NCBI RefSeq assembly: GCF_014287475.1
Contig: NZ_JACOPF010000001.1
Span: 1,054,001 to 1,118,000 of the forward strand
DNA length: 64,000 bases
Direction of reading: 5' to 3'
DNA from: Mediterraneibacter hominis
GTDB lineage: Bacteria; Bacillota; Clostridia; Lachnospirales; Lachnospiraceae
In this document: positions 46,635-55,645 of the stretch, in pieces
How the letters are laid out: each line of letters begins with the position of its first letter
Position numbering within the stretch: position 1 is the stretch's first letter
Program-made: the position numbers and the translations under genes
Notes under the pieces: model-generated
Seen by the model: the letters and a program-made list of their open reading frames with translations, nothing else
What the model was told of the DNA's origin: nothing
The model's database searches: none

Positions 46635-47822
46635 CTATTTATACTCTGCCGCCAGCTCTTTAAACTTTGGCAGCGCATTTACAATTGTCTCATAAGCTAC
46701 GCAGTACGCCAGACGCACATACCCCGCACACGCAAAAGAGCTTCCCGGCACAAGCAAAATATTGTACTTCTTCGCTGCCGCACAGAACTCTTTTTCATCT
46801 GGCACCGGCGATTTCACAAACAGATAAAACGCCCCTTCCGGCTTGATACATGCAAATCCCAATTCTTTCAGACCGTTATACAGTGTCTCTCTGTTTCTGT
46901 CATAGTAGGAAATATCTGTTTTTTCGTTCAAACATGCTTTTACCACCTTCTGCTGCAAGGTAGGTGCGTTGACAAATCCCAGAATACGGGTCGCTACATT
47001 TACCGCGCTGATCAGATTCGCACTGTCTGCCGCTTCATCTGGAATTACAAGGTAGCCTATCCGTTCACCTGGGAGAGACAACGATTTGCTATAGGAGTAT
47101 CCTACGATTGTATTGGCATAGTACTTCGTCAAGTACGGCACTTCCACTCCGTCATATGCAAGTTCTCTGTATGGCTCGTCTGAAATCAGATAGATATCCG
47201 TACCGAACTCTTTTTGTTTCATTTCCATAATCTCCGCCAGCTTTCGAATCGTCGCCTCAGAATATACCACACCCGTCGGGTTATTCGGTGTATTTACAAT
47301 GACCGCTCTTGTCTTTGCCGTAATCTTCTCTTTAAACTCATCTAATTTCGGCTGAAAATCTTCCGTATTTGGAGACACTTCCACAAGGACACCATCATAA
47401 TTATTGATATAGCTTCTATATTCTCCAAAATATGGAGCAAATACCATCACCTCATCCCCCGGATTCAGAAGGGCTTTTAAGATTACATTCAACCCTCCTG
47501 CCGCGCCGACTGTCATTGTAATATTATTCGCCGAAAAGCTTGTACCAAACCGCTTATTCAACGACTGTGCCACTGCCTCTCTGACGTCCTCATATCCTGC
47601 ATTACTGTTTGTATACCCATGCAGCACAACCGGATCCTCTTCATTCAACGCCTCTATAATCGCCTCCTTGACGGCTTTCGGCGCCGGAACGTTCGGATTG
47701 CCAAGGCTGAAATCAAAGACATTCTCCGCCCCGTAAATTCCTGCTAGCCGGTTTCCCTCCTCAAACATCGCACGGATTGCCGAGCTGTTTGCCACCATAT
47801 TTTCCATTTTTTTTGAGATCAT
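46635..47822 (-). CDS. Pyridoxal phosphate-dependent aminotransferase (aspartate aminotransferase type)
   Basis: A 395-residue fold-type I aminotransferase. It shows VFDFSLGNPNVPAP near residue 36, NTPNNPTGVVYS (about 175-186), and GYSYSKSLSLPGERIGYLV with PLP Lys. Substrate specificity (Asp, Ala or aromatic) cannot be set from motifs alone. ATG at 47822 is nine bases after AAGGAG, and hisC follows after 16 bases, forming an amino-acid gene pair. Confidence 0.88.
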   Translation of the reverse strand: MISKKMENMVANSSAIRAMFEEGNRLAGIYGAENVFDFSLGNPNVPAPKAVKEAIIEALNEEDPVVLHGYTNSNAGYEDVREAVAQSLNKRFGTSFSANNITMTVGAAGGLNVILKALLNPGDEVMVFAPYFGEYRSYINNYDGVLVEVSPNTEDFQPKLDEFKEKITAKTRAVIVNTPNNPTGVVYSEATIRKLAEIMEMKQKEFGTDIYLISDEPYRELAYDGVEVPYLTKYYANTIVGYSYSKSLSLPGERIGYLVIPDEAADSANLISAVNVATRILGFVNAPTLQQKVVKACLNEKTDISYYDRNRETLYNGLKELGFACIKPEGAFYLFVKSPVPDEKEFCAAAKKYNILLVPGSSFACAGYVRLAYCVAYETIVNALPKFKELAAEYK

Positions 47823-47826
47823 TTCC

Positions 47827-48729
47827 TTACACTCCTTTTTTCGTCACAATTCCCTTTTGTTCTAAAAATGCAGGACGATAGGATAGTTTTGCCTTTCTTA
47901 ATCCTTCACTTCCTGCGTCGTCCTCCCGGTTCACATACTTATAGTCCATACATTCGTGCTGCACAAACTGCTGGTTTATCATCGGGTAAGCGCCGTCAAT
48001 CTCTGCAAATGCCTTTTCTATATGGACAACGAATGTATCTTCACACAGACGCTCCCCGATTGTAAAGGCTGCAACTTCGCCGTTTACTCTTAATACACCC
48101 CCAACCTGATCCATTTCTCTGTACAGGCGCAGTGCATTGAGTGTCACGCACATCTCTGCATTCTTTTCCGGATCTTCCTCACATCCATTTGCATTTCTCC
48201 ATTTTAAAGCCATCTGAAAGCATTCCTCCATGTTTTCATCACACAGCGGCTCGTAACTCCAGTCTGGATATGTTTTCTTAAATTTATTGATATGATTTCG
48301 CTTTCCATGCAACTTTTTGCCTGCAAGTGTGGCAAGCTTCTCTGTCTCATAGATATAATCTGCTATATCTCTTACATATGCAATCTCAAATTCATCTGGA
48401 TACCATTCATTTAACTGTTCAAAGTGTTTCTCTGTCACATTGTAAAGCTTGAACGGTTCCTTTCTCGCTTCCATATATCTTCTCAAGAATTCGATCGCTC
48501 TTTTTACATTCTGCGGCTCTCCTGCCGGATAAGAAAACGCCGGTGTTTTTCCTCCGTCCCGGAATACAAGGGCATCTTCTATCACCGCAAAGGTCACTTT
48601 ATAATGCCGCGACCACAAATATATATCCACAAAGGTTCTCTCACAGCTTCTGCTCGGCGCCTTGTCAAAATAGGAACGTATCAATGCCTGATCTTCAAGC
48701 TCCGGCCTTTTAAAATTGACTTCTTCCAT
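47827..48729 (-). CDS. DUF2156 (phosphatidylglycerol lysyltransferase-domain) protein
   Basis: A 300-residue cytoplasmic protein with the GNAT-like C-terminal domain of MprF-type aminoacyltransferases but no membrane part. Visible features include TLAGKKLHGKRNHINKFKK (about 134-152) and the C-terminal KYVNREDDAGSEGLRKAKLSYRP. Such stand-alone proteins may transfer amino acids from tRNA to an unknown acceptor. It is first in the operon with the two aminotransferases. Confidence 0.85.
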   Translation of the reverse strand: MEEVNFKRPELEDQALIRSYFDKAPSRSCERTFVDIYLWSRHYKVTFAVIEDALVFRDGGKTPAFSYPAGEPQNVKRAIEFLRRYMEARKEPFKLYNVTEKHFEQLNEWYPDEFEIAYVRDIADYIYETEKLATLAGKKLHGKRNHINKFKKTYPDWSYEPLCDENMEECFQMALKWRNANGCEEDPEKNAEMCVTLNALRLYREMDQVGGVLRVNGEVAAFTIGERLCEDTFVVHIEKAFAEIDGAYPMINQQFVQHECMDYKYVNREDDAGSEGLRKAKLSYRPAFLEQKGIVTKKGV

Positions 48730-48778
48730 AGTTCTCCTTCACTTCCTGATATTGTAAAACAATTACTCATATTTGGTT

Positions 48779-48807
48779 AGTATATCATATTATTCTCTAA
48801 AACGCAA
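48779..48807 (-). promoter_or_regulatory. Promoter of the DUF2156-aminotransferase operon
   Basis: TTGCGT (48802-48807), 17-bp spacer, TATACT (48779-48784) on the minus strand. Confidence 0.7.
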
Positions 48808-48853
48808 AAACTTAAAAGTAGATTCAGACGTGTTTATGTCCGTCGAATGTCCT

Positions 48854-48985
48854 AAAAAAACAGCTTCATATTTCCTCTATTCCCTTCCAGAAGGATTTGT
48901 TTACTTCTGATTAGAATATTGCAAAACATGAAGCCATTTTTTTCTTTTTATACATTTAAGCCGGTGAAACCATCAGCGGCAGTGC
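48854..48985. repeat. Degenerate remnant of the modular hairpin repeat (M3 plus M2 edge)
   Basis: GCTTCAT near 48863 pairs with ATGAAGC near 48928 around an ATTTGTTTACTTCTGATTAG loop that matches M3 of element D. TTTAAGCCGGTGAAA (near 48955) matches the M2 edge TTAAGCTGGCGAAA. No terminal repeats are recognisable. It lies between the prfA stop and the DUF2156 promoter. Confidence 0.6.
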
Positions 48986-48998
48986 TACTTTAGTTTTT

Positions 48999-50072
48999 CT
49001 ATTCTTCATTCATATTTGCCAGCTTTGCCGCCTGGTCTGCTGCTATCAGACTGTCTATGATTTCATCTAAATCTCCGTTTAGAATAGTATCCAGTTTATG
49101 CAGCGTCAATTTGATTCTGTGATCCGTAACACGTCCCTGCGGGAAATTATACGTCCGGATTTTTTCTGAACGATCTCCTGTCCCAATCTGGCTTCTCCTT
49201 GCCTCTGCCTCGGACGCCTGTTGTTTCTCCAGTTCCAGATCATACAGCTTGGAACGTAGCAGCCTAAACGCTTTTTCTTTATTTTGCAACTGAGACTTCT
49301 CTGTCTGGCTGTAAATCACAATCCCTGTCGGGTAATGGGTCAATCGCACAGCAGAATCTGTGGTATTGACACACTGTCCTCCATTTCCAGATGCCCTCAT
49401 AACATCAATCCGGATATCTTTTTCATCGATCACAATATCCACTTCTTCCGCCTCCGGCATAATCGCTACCGTCACTGTAGAAGTATGGATTCTGCCTCCA
49501 CTCTCTGTTTCCGGCACACGCTGTACGCGGTGTACGCCGCTTTCATATTTCAGTCGGGAATACGCTCCCTGTCCGGTAATCATAAATACACATTCCTTAA
49601 AACCGCCGATTCCGTTCTCATTTAAAGAAATCAACTCCGTTCTCCATCTGCGGTCTTCTGCATAATGCACGTACATCCGGTAAATTTCAGCCGCAAACAA
49701 TGCCGCCTCATCTCCGCCGGCGCCCGCCCGAATTTCCACGATTACGTTTTTCTCATCATTCGGATCTTTTGGAAGCAGCAAAATCTTCAATTCTTTTTCC
49801 AGTTCTTCCACCCGTACTTTAGATTCATTTAATTCTTCCTTGGCAAGCTCTCTCAATTCTTCATCTGCCTCTTCTTCCAGCAAACCTAAGCTGTCCTCAA
49901 TGTTCTGCCTGCACTGTTTGTATTCTCTATATGCCTCTACAATCGGAGCGAGATCACTTTGTTCCTTCATCAGTCTGCGGAAACGTTCCGGATCGTCTGC
50001 CACACCCGGCTCCTGCAGCTCCCCCATGATTTCCTCATAGCGGATTAATAAATCCTCCAATTTGTCAAACAT
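48999..50072 (-). CDS. prfA: Peptide chain release factor 1
   Basis: RF1 reads UAG and UAA stop codons and triggers peptide release. The 357-residue protein has the [13 protein letters not shown] segment (187-199) and the universal GGQ motif at 231-233, whose Gln is methylated by the product of the adjacent upstream gene. Length and start ([17 protein letters not shown]) match orthologues. Confidence 0.97.
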   Translation of the reverse strand: MFDKLEDLLIRYEEIMGELQEPGVADDPERFRRLMKEQSDLAPIVEAYREYKQCRQNIEDSLGLLEEEADEELRELAKEELNESKVRVEELEKELKILLLPKDPNDEKNVIVEIRAGAGGDEAALFAAEIYRMYVHYAEDRRWRTELISLNENGIGGFKECVFMITGQGAYSRLKYESGVHRVQRVPETESGGRIHTSTVTVAIMPEAEEVDIVIDEKDIRIDVMRASGNGGQCVNTTDSAVRLTHYPTGIVIYSQTEKSQLQNKEKAFRLLRSKLYDLELEKQQASEAEARRSQIGTGDRSEKIRTYNFPQGRVTDHRIKLTLHKLDTILNGDLDEIIDSLIAADQAAKLANMNEE

Positions 50073-50102
50073 CTTTTTTCTATCCTTTCTACTTTACTCA
50101 CT

Positions 50103-50984
50103 CTACCTATCATACACGCCCCAGACTACACGGTCAAGCCCTGCCAAATCCTTTTTTACAGTCACGTTACTGTAACCGTTCTTATGCATCATCACCTTGA
50201 CCTCTGCGCCTTGATCGCATCCGATCTCTAAAAGCAGAATACCTCTCTTTTCCAGATATGTTCCAGATATTCTTATAATCTCTCTATAGAAATGCAGCCC
50301 GTCACATTTCCCGTCCAACGCCTGGATTGGATCATAATTTCTTACCTCCGGCTCCAGATTTTCAATTTCCGAAGTCCGAATATACGGCGGATTAGAAACA
50401 ATCATCCCAAACTTTCCTTTTATATTTTCAAACAGATTTCCCTCGATAAATTCGGCGCACAGCATCAGGGCTTTTGCATTTTCTTTCGCCACTGCAAGCG
50501 CTTCTTTTGAAATATCGGCGCCAATGCCTTTTATTCTGCTCTTTTCTTTTGCCCAATGCAGAATACTCAACAAAATGCATCCCGATCCGGTACACATATC
50601 CAGAAGATGTATGCCGCCTCTCTTTTCCGGAACCTCCTCTTTTTGCAGAAATTCCAAAGCTGTCTCAACCAATGTTTCTGTATCCTGTCTCGGAATCAGG
50701 ACATGTTCATTTACCTTGAACTTCAAACCCATAAATTCCTGTTCTCCTGTCAGATGCTGCAAAGGAACCCGTTTTTGTCTCTTCTCAATCAGGCACGCAT
50801 ATCTTAGCTTTTGTTCTCTCTCTATCTCCTGTTTTGGTTCTGCATAGTATCGTGTTCTATCGATTCCAGTCACATACTCCAAAAGATACCATGCATCCAA
50901 TACATATTCCTGAATACCAGCCTGCTTTAGCCTGTTTTTCCCCCATTCATATGTATCCTGCATCGTTTCTGTTACTGGTTTCAT
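50103..50984 (-). CDS. prmC: Peptide chain release factor N5-glutamine methyltransferase
   Basis: PrmC methylates the GGQ glutamine of release factors using S-adenosylmethionine. The 293-residue protein has the AdoMet site LLDMCTGSGCILLSI (about 130-144) and catalytic NPPY (MIVSNPPYIRTSE). ATG at 50984 overlaps the upstream TGA stop (ATGA), which decides the start over one at 51002. Its partner prfA follows after 30 bases. Confidence 0.95.
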   Translation of the reverse strand: MKPVTETMQDTYEWGKNRLKQAGIQEYVLDAWYLLEYVTGIDRTRYYAEPKQEIEREQKLRYACLIEKRQKRVPLQHLTGEQEFMGLKFKVNEHVLIPRQDTETLVETALEFLQKEEVPEKRGGIHLLDMCTGSGCILLSILHWAKEKSRIKGIGADISKEALAVAKENAKALMLCAEFIEGNLFENIKGKFGMIVSNPPYIRTSEIENLEPEVRNYDPIQALDGKCDGLHFYREIIRISGTYLEKRGILLLEIGCDQGAEVKVMMHKNGYSNVTVKKDLAGLDRVVWGVYDR

Positions 50985-51895
50985 AGATTCTCCCTCTGCC
51001 ATGTTTTCCAGTCAAACACTGCTTCCACCGCACAGATGGCAACCTCAATCATACTGTCATCCGGTTCTTTCGTTGTCAAATTCTGCACCCACATCCCCGG
51101 TCTGCTTAAAAGATTGATTATCGCATTATCACTGTTTCCTGCGAGCCGGATAATTTCATAGGAAACTCCGGCTATCAGAGGAAACAACGCAATCCTTAAA
51201 AGTATTCTTACTAGCTGTGATTCCGCTGTGATAAAAAAACAGAACAAAATGCTGACAATCATTACAAAAAATAGAAAACTGGTTCCACAGCGTTTATGCT
51301 GCTTCGAACTTTTTCTTACATTTTCAACATTAAGCGCAAGCCCCTGTTCGATGCAATTGATGCATTTGTGCTCCGCCCCATGATACATAAACGTCCTCTG
51401 TATATCTTCCATGCGGGATACCAAAAGAATATATCCAAGAAAAATCAAAACTCTGATTACACCTTCGAGGATCACCATCACTGTCCGAGATTCCGTAAAT
51501 TGTTTCAGAAAGCTACTTAGAAAATAAGGAAGAATCATAAAAACTGCTACGGCGAGAACAACCGAAATCCCGATTGTAACATTCATAAATACTCTATCTT
51601 TTCTCTCCTGCTTTCGCGCCTCTTCCTCTGTCATCTGCCGCGGTTCTTCTTCCTCATAAAAATTTGCAGAATAAGTAAGTGTCCGCATTCCAAGAACCAA
51701 AGAATCTATAAAATTAAAAATTCCTCTTATAAACGGAATCTTTGCCGGCGTTTTCCATGGAATACAGCTTTTGTAATTTTTCACATCCACTGCAATCTCT
51801 TTATCTGGTTTCCTTACTGCTACAGCGTACTTTTCACCATTTTTCATCATAATGCCTTCCAATACTGCCTGGCCGCCTATATTTGATGATTTCAT
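50981..51895 (-). CDS. DUF1385 membrane protein (YqhQ family)
   Basis: A 304-residue integral membrane protein starting MKSSNIGGQAVLEGIMMKNG, followed by membrane helices and YHGAEHKCINCIEQGL with Cys/His residues suggestive of metal binding. YqhQ-family members are predicted metal-dependent enzymes with unknown reaction. ATG at 51895 lies four bases after AGGAGG. The gene is conserved between rpmE and prmC in Clostridia. Confidence 0.9.
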   Translation of the reverse strand: MKSSNIGGQAVLEGIMMKNGEKYAVAVRKPDKEIAVDVKNYKSCIPWKTPAKIPFIRGIFNFIDSLVLGMRTLTYSANFYEEEEPRQMTEEEARKQERKDRVFMNVTIGISVVLAVAVFMILPYFLSSFLKQFTESRTVMVILEGVIRVLIFLGYILLVSRMEDIQRTFMYHGAEHKCINCIEQGLALNVENVRKSSKQHKRCGTSFLFFVMIVSILFCFFITAESQLVRILLRIALFPLIAGVSYEIIRLAGNSDNAIINLLSRPGMWVQNLTTKEPDDSMIEVAICAVEAVFDWKTWQRENL

Positions 51896-51990
51896 ACTGC
51901 CTCCTGTTTTGTACTCCGAGTTTTCCTTGCCGGACAAAGTCTGGTATCCCCTGGGGAATACGTTATGATTGCCCTTTCAAATATAATATA

Positions 51991-52017
51991 ACAGGCTGAG
52001 ATTTTACCTCAGCCTGT
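51991..52017 (-). terminator. Terminator after rpmE
   Basis: ACAGGCTGAG (51991-52000) pairs exactly with CTCAGCCTGT (52008-52017); an AT-rich run follows on the minus strand. Confidence 0.8.
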
Positions 52018-52029
52018 GTTTCCTCATTC

Positions 52030-52230
52030 TTATTTAATACCATATTTCTTGTTGAATTTATCAACACGGCCACGAGCCTGGCTTGCTTTCTGCTGTCCTG
52101 TATAAAACGGATGGCATTTGGAGCAGATTTCCACGTGAATATTTTCCTTTGTAGAACCTGTTACAAATGTATTTCCACAGTTACAAGTTACAGTCGCCTG
52201 ATGGTATTCTGGATGGATTCCTTCGCGCAT
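52030..52230 (-). CDS. rpmE: 50S ribosomal protein L31 (zinc-binding form)
   Basis: A 66-residue L31 with [20 protein letters not shown] at the N-terminus and the zinc ligands Cys16, Cys18, Cys36 and Cys39. The presence of all four Cys marks the zinc-containing type that is exchanged for a Cys-less paralogue under zinc starvation. ATG at 52230 lies six bases after AGAGGTG; an upstream GTG overlaps that site and is rejected. Confidence 0.97.
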   Translation of the reverse strand: MREGIHPEYHQATVTCNCGNTFVTGSTKENIHVEICSKCHPFYTGQQKASQARGRVDKFNKKYGIK

Positions 52231-52385
52231 GCTTTTCACCTCTCTATTTTAAAATAATTATTATAATCTCTAAACAGCTATGTTATTGTAGCATAAGTTT
52301 CTTCCTTTGGCAAGCATTTTTCTTTCAAAACCAGCAAAACCATGAAAATGTGTTATATTAGAAATTTCTTTCGCTTTTTCTGCCA

Positions 52386-52829
52386 TCATGCGTAAAAAAG
52401 CAATGCTGCGGCAAAAAGCAGCATCCAAACAGCCAGTCCGATCAAGCAAACCTTACGGTATAACAGATACGTTTCATTCTGTCTCCTCACCGTTCGCTTT
52501 TCTCTTTCTCTCTCTTCCTCTCCTTCTACTGTAATACCGTCTTCTTCCCTGCGTTTTCGATATATCTTCTCATTCTGTCTCATCCCCAGCATACACACCG
52601 GCACCAGAAATATACAGCAGATAAACCATTCACCAACTCCCGTTATGCAGATATTGTAAAATAGATGTCCGGCTTCCATTTCTGTCCCGTAGCGAATAAA
52701 TGAACTGACATCTGCCGCCAGCATTGCTATCAGCAAAATCAGCATCATCCAGAATAAAATCCTTGCCAGTGCAGGCAGCACCGGCTGTTCATAGATCCTA
52801 ATGATTGACTTTTCCTTTTTGTTGAGCAT
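52386..52829 (-). CDS. Small membrane protein of unknown function
   Basis: A 147-residue protein with three hydrophobic segments (about 16-40, 60-80 and 122-145) and a highly charged Arg/Glu stretch between the last two. I do not recognise a family. ATG at 52829 has GAGG eight bases upstream; it overlaps the preceding aromatic-exporter-like gene by 32 bases, suggesting a coupled partner. A longer frame to 52982 is unlikely. Confidence 0.6.
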   Translation of the reverse strand: MLNKKEKSIIRIYEQPVLPALARILFWMMLILLIAMLAADVSSFIRYGTEMEAGHLFYNICITGVGEWFICCIFLVPVCMLGMRQNEKIYRKRREEDGITVEGEEEREREKRTVRRQNETYLLYRKVCLIGLAVWMLLFAAALLFYA

Positions 52830-53316
52830 CCACATTACCTCGTTTCTGTATCGCACACCATATTGCTGTAATTCCCAATGCAATAAGTGCCCCTGCCAAT
52901 GTTCCGACGAAACGGCTAAACGCATAATACATTCTTGCGTTTCCCTCTGCCAGTAAGACAACCAGACAGAATGTAATAGCACTGACCCTGTCTGTCACCT
53001 TCGGCATATGTATTATAGCACATATAAATAGATTTAAGATAATCCCAATACCACAAAGTATAAAAAATACAAATTCTATCTGTATAACGTAATCCAGAAG
53101 TACCACGAGGATTCCGGCAACTCCTCCACAGATAACACCTTTTAGACGAATCAGTCCTGATTTTAGCGTCATATCCGTAAATTCCTGCGTACACATCACA
53201 ACCGCTGTACATGCAGCCAGTCGCTGTATTTGCGGCACTAAATAAGAAAGAAAGAGGCAGAATATAATTCCAATTCCAATTCGTATTTCCTGGTTTCCAA
53301 TTTTCTGTTTCATCAT
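52798..53316 (-). CDS. Aromatic acid exporter family protein (FUSC-like, ArAE_1)
   Basis: A 172-residue membrane protein with the N-terminal half of aromatic acid exporter proteins: GIGIIFCLFLSYLVPQIQRLAACTAVV followed by LKSGLIRLKGVICGGVAGIL (about residues 52-71). It has four to five helices. The family is linked to efflux of aromatic carboxylates. It lies downstream of the MATE gene and of the hydrolase cluster, consistent with export of an aromatic product. Confidence 0.78.
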   Translation of the reverse strand: MMKQKIGNQEIRIGIGIIFCLFLSYLVPQIQRLAACTAVVMCTQEFTDMTLKSGLIRLKGVICGGVAGILVVLLDYVIQIEFVFFILCGIGIILNLFICAIIHMPKVTDRVSAITFCLVVLLAEGNARMYYAFSRFVGTLAGALIALGITAIWCAIQKRGNVDAQQKGKVNH

Positions 53317-53342
53317 ACCTTAACTCCTATGTTGTATTCTCT

Positions 53343-54740
53343 CTAAACTGCAGTGTCTTCCTGCACACCAGCAGTGTGAATCCGCTTTATCCATTTTCCG
53401 TTCCGAAGCCTCATAACACACCACAATGTCTTTATCGGATTATCCATTTTCAGACATACATACACGAAAAATGGGGAAGCCTTCCCCACAATTCCTGTCA
53501 CCAAGCCCAGTGGGATTGCCACCATCCAGAGGAAGAGATTATCCGCTACCATCAACGCTTTTGTATCTCCTCCACCCCGTAATGTCCCTTTTGTCAAAAT
53601 ATGATTTGCCGACTGAAAGACCACCGTCAAACTCATGGCATACATCAACTGTTGTGTTATTTCCGCTGTATCATCCGTCAGATGGTAAATCAGTATAACC
53701 GGCTTTTTGATGAGCAAAAGCACAACTGCGGACAAGACTCCCAGAACAATGCCAATTCCCAGAAATGCCCAGCCCTGCTGTTTTACCTCTTCACTTCTGC
53801 CCTGCCCCAGTGTATTCCCTGTTATAACTGCACTTCCCTGGGATACACCCTGAATGAAAATGTTACACAATCTGTCCACTACTGACGCGATAGCATTCGC
53901 TGCCACAAATGCAGCTCCTATTCTGCCGATTATCATCATCACTACATTATTTCCCAAAGCCAGAACGATATCGCTTATCAATACCGGGAAACCAATACGG
54001 ATATACTCTGGGAAGAGATCGCCTGCTTTGTGGAAAAAATCCCGTACTGTATAGTTCAACCGCTTTTCCCCGCAGAATAGGTATCCGCAGATAACAACAA
54101 ACTCAAACATACGTACCAGCAGAGTGCTAAGCGCCGCCCCAGCGATTCCCATTTTAGGAAACCCCAGTTTTCCAAACATCAGAACATAATTTCCTGCTAT
54201 ATTAAGCAGAAACGACAGAATCGATGTAAGCAATGAAAGTTTTACTTTTTTCATGCTGCGCAGAACAACCGTTGTCGTTAGCGACAAGCCGAAAAATATA
54301 TAACTATATGTACAATACTCTAAATATTGTACTCCATACGCAATGATGTCTTCCTCTTTCGTGTACATCCACATGATCTGCTCCGGTATGAATCCCGTAG
54401 TCAGTGTAAAAAAAGCTGCCAGCAACAGGCAGCAGCGAAACATGACAGTAATCGTCTTCTTCATGGAAATCAATTCTTGCATTCCCCAGTACCGAGATGC
54501 CATCACCGAGATTCCCATACTCAACCCCATGCAAAAGCTCTGAAACATGTTCATATACTGTGTTGCAAGGGAAGCGGCAGACAACTGCCGTTCCCCCAAC
54601 ATTCCAATCATCAGAGTATCTGTAATATTAACTCCTATGGTGATAAGTCCCTGCAAAGCGACCGGAAGTGCAATGAGTGCAACTTCTCTGTAGAACCTTC
54701 TGTCCGGATAAATTAAAGTCTGAATTTTATATTTTCCCAC
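53343..54740 (-). CDS. MATE family efflux transporter
   Basis: A 465-residue, twelve-helix antiporter of the MATE family, using Na+ or H+ gradients to expel drugs or metabolites. The N-terminal ALPVALQGLITIGVNITDTLMIG (about residues 24-46) is characteristic of the NorM/DinF group. It starts 47 bases after the DAPG-hydrolase-like gene in the same direction, so it may export the products of that operon. Confidence 0.92.
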   Translation of the reverse strand: MGKYKIQTLIYPDRRFYREVALIALPVALQGLITIGVNITDTLMIGMLGERQLSAASLATQYMNMFQSFCMGLSMGISVMASRYWGMQELISMKKTITVMFRCCLLLAAFFTLTTGFIPEQIMWMYTKEEDIIAYGVQYLEYCTYSYIFFGLSLTTTVVLRSMKKVKLSLLTSILSFLLNIAGNYVLMFGKLGFPKMGIAGAALSTLLVRMFEFVVICGYLFCGEKRLNYTVRDFFHKAGDLFPEYIRIGFPVLISDIVLALGNNVVMMIIGRIGAAFVAANAIASVVDRLCNIFIQGVSQGSAVITGNTLGQGRSEEVKQQGWAFLGIGIVLGVLSAVVLLLIKKPVILIYHLTDDTAEITQQLMYAMSLTVVFQSANHILTKGTLRGGGDTKALMVADNLFLWMVAIPLGLVTGIVGKASPFFVYVCLKMDNPIKTLWCVMRLRNGKWIKRIHTAGVQEDTAV

Positions 54741-54787
54741 TCCCTAACCTTCGCTTTCTATGTCGTGCGGTTTTCCATCCTTACACT

Positions 54788-55627
54788 TTAGTCTGCATCA
54801 ATCGGCTTATCATGGTACTCCTCATAGAGATCGTTGATAAAATCCATCATATGCTGCCATTCTATTAAAGTATGATATGCCACCTTTCGCAGATACGCTT
54901 CATCACATTTTGTCCGAGTCTCTCGAATCAACTTGCCGCCTTTTGCGGGACGCCAACCAATCCACTCCACTGACCTTCTCTCAAAACCACCTTCGGGACA
55001 CGGACGAATCTGCCCCATTGTAAGATGAGCTCCCGGTTCATCAAAAGACTCCCAATCCGATGTTTCATTCACATTACAGCCAGATGCTTTTATTTTTTCA
55101 ATCATCTCATCCGTAAGCCCGAACTCTCTCAAATTAAACGCATGGCGGATTGTATCGTATTTGCGATCCCCTTCTCCCATATCCAAGCTTTCTGTGGTGT
55201 GTATGCCGTCCGATTTATCTGTCCAGTTCACAAAGTAATGATCCCAGTGATCCGCCGGATTCCAAATCTTATAACGCAGATTCCCATGTCCCAGCACCAT
55301 ACTCTTTGAATGGATATTCAGCCAATTCAGATACCAGAATATTTTCTTCACATCGATTTCTTCTGGTATCTTCAGATACGTACATATGTATCCCGTGCCG
55401 TCTTCCAGCATACAATAACCATTTTCTACCTTCTCATACTCTCCGCAGGGCTTCAGCCACTGAATAAAGTTCTGAGGCTTCACCGCATCGTCCGGATTCA
55501 TGGGTGGTCCGAACACCTGCTTTTTTAAGTCTTCCGGCAAATCTCTCACCGGATAGTCATAGTAAAATCTTGCCAGCGGCATTTCTTTTTCTTCTGGAAA
55601 TAATTCTGGTAATTTTGAATAACTCAT
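54788..55627 (-). CDS. DAPG/phloretin hydrolase family protein (predicted zinc C-C hydrolase)
   Basis: A 279-residue protein resembling PhlG (2,4-diacetylphloroglucinol hydrolase) and the phloretin hydrolase of Eubacterium ramulus, which cleave an acyl carbon from a phloroglucinol ring. Seen: GYICTYLKIPEEIDVKKIFWYLNW (about 79-102), RYKIWNPADHWDHYF with H127/H130, Glu146/Glu152, and a late HTLIE motif (His252, Glu256) matching the HXXXE zinc pair of PhlG as I recall it. The substrate is unproven. It is 18 bases downstream of the lactonase gene. Confidence 0.72.
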   Translation of the reverse strand: MSYSKLPELFPEEKEMPLARFYYDYPVRDLPEDLKKQVFGPPMNPDDAVKPQNFIQWLKPCGEYEKVENGYCMLEDGTGYICTYLKIPEEIDVKKIFWYLNWLNIHSKSMVLGHGNLRYKIWNPADHWDHYFVNWTDKSDGIHTTESLDMGEGDRKYDTIRHAFNLREFGLTDEMIEKIKASGCNVNETSDWESFDEPGAHLTMGQIRPCPEGGFERRSVEWIGWRPAKGGKLIRETRTKCDEAYLRKVAYHTLIEWQHMMDFINDLYEEYHDKPIDAD

Positions 55628-55645
55628 TTTTATCTTCCTCCTTTA

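Noticed and set aside
52829..52982. Longer start for the small membrane protein
   Set aside because: The extension lies inside the aromatic-exporter-like gene and is out-of-frame translation of it; the ATG at 52829 has a ribosome site.
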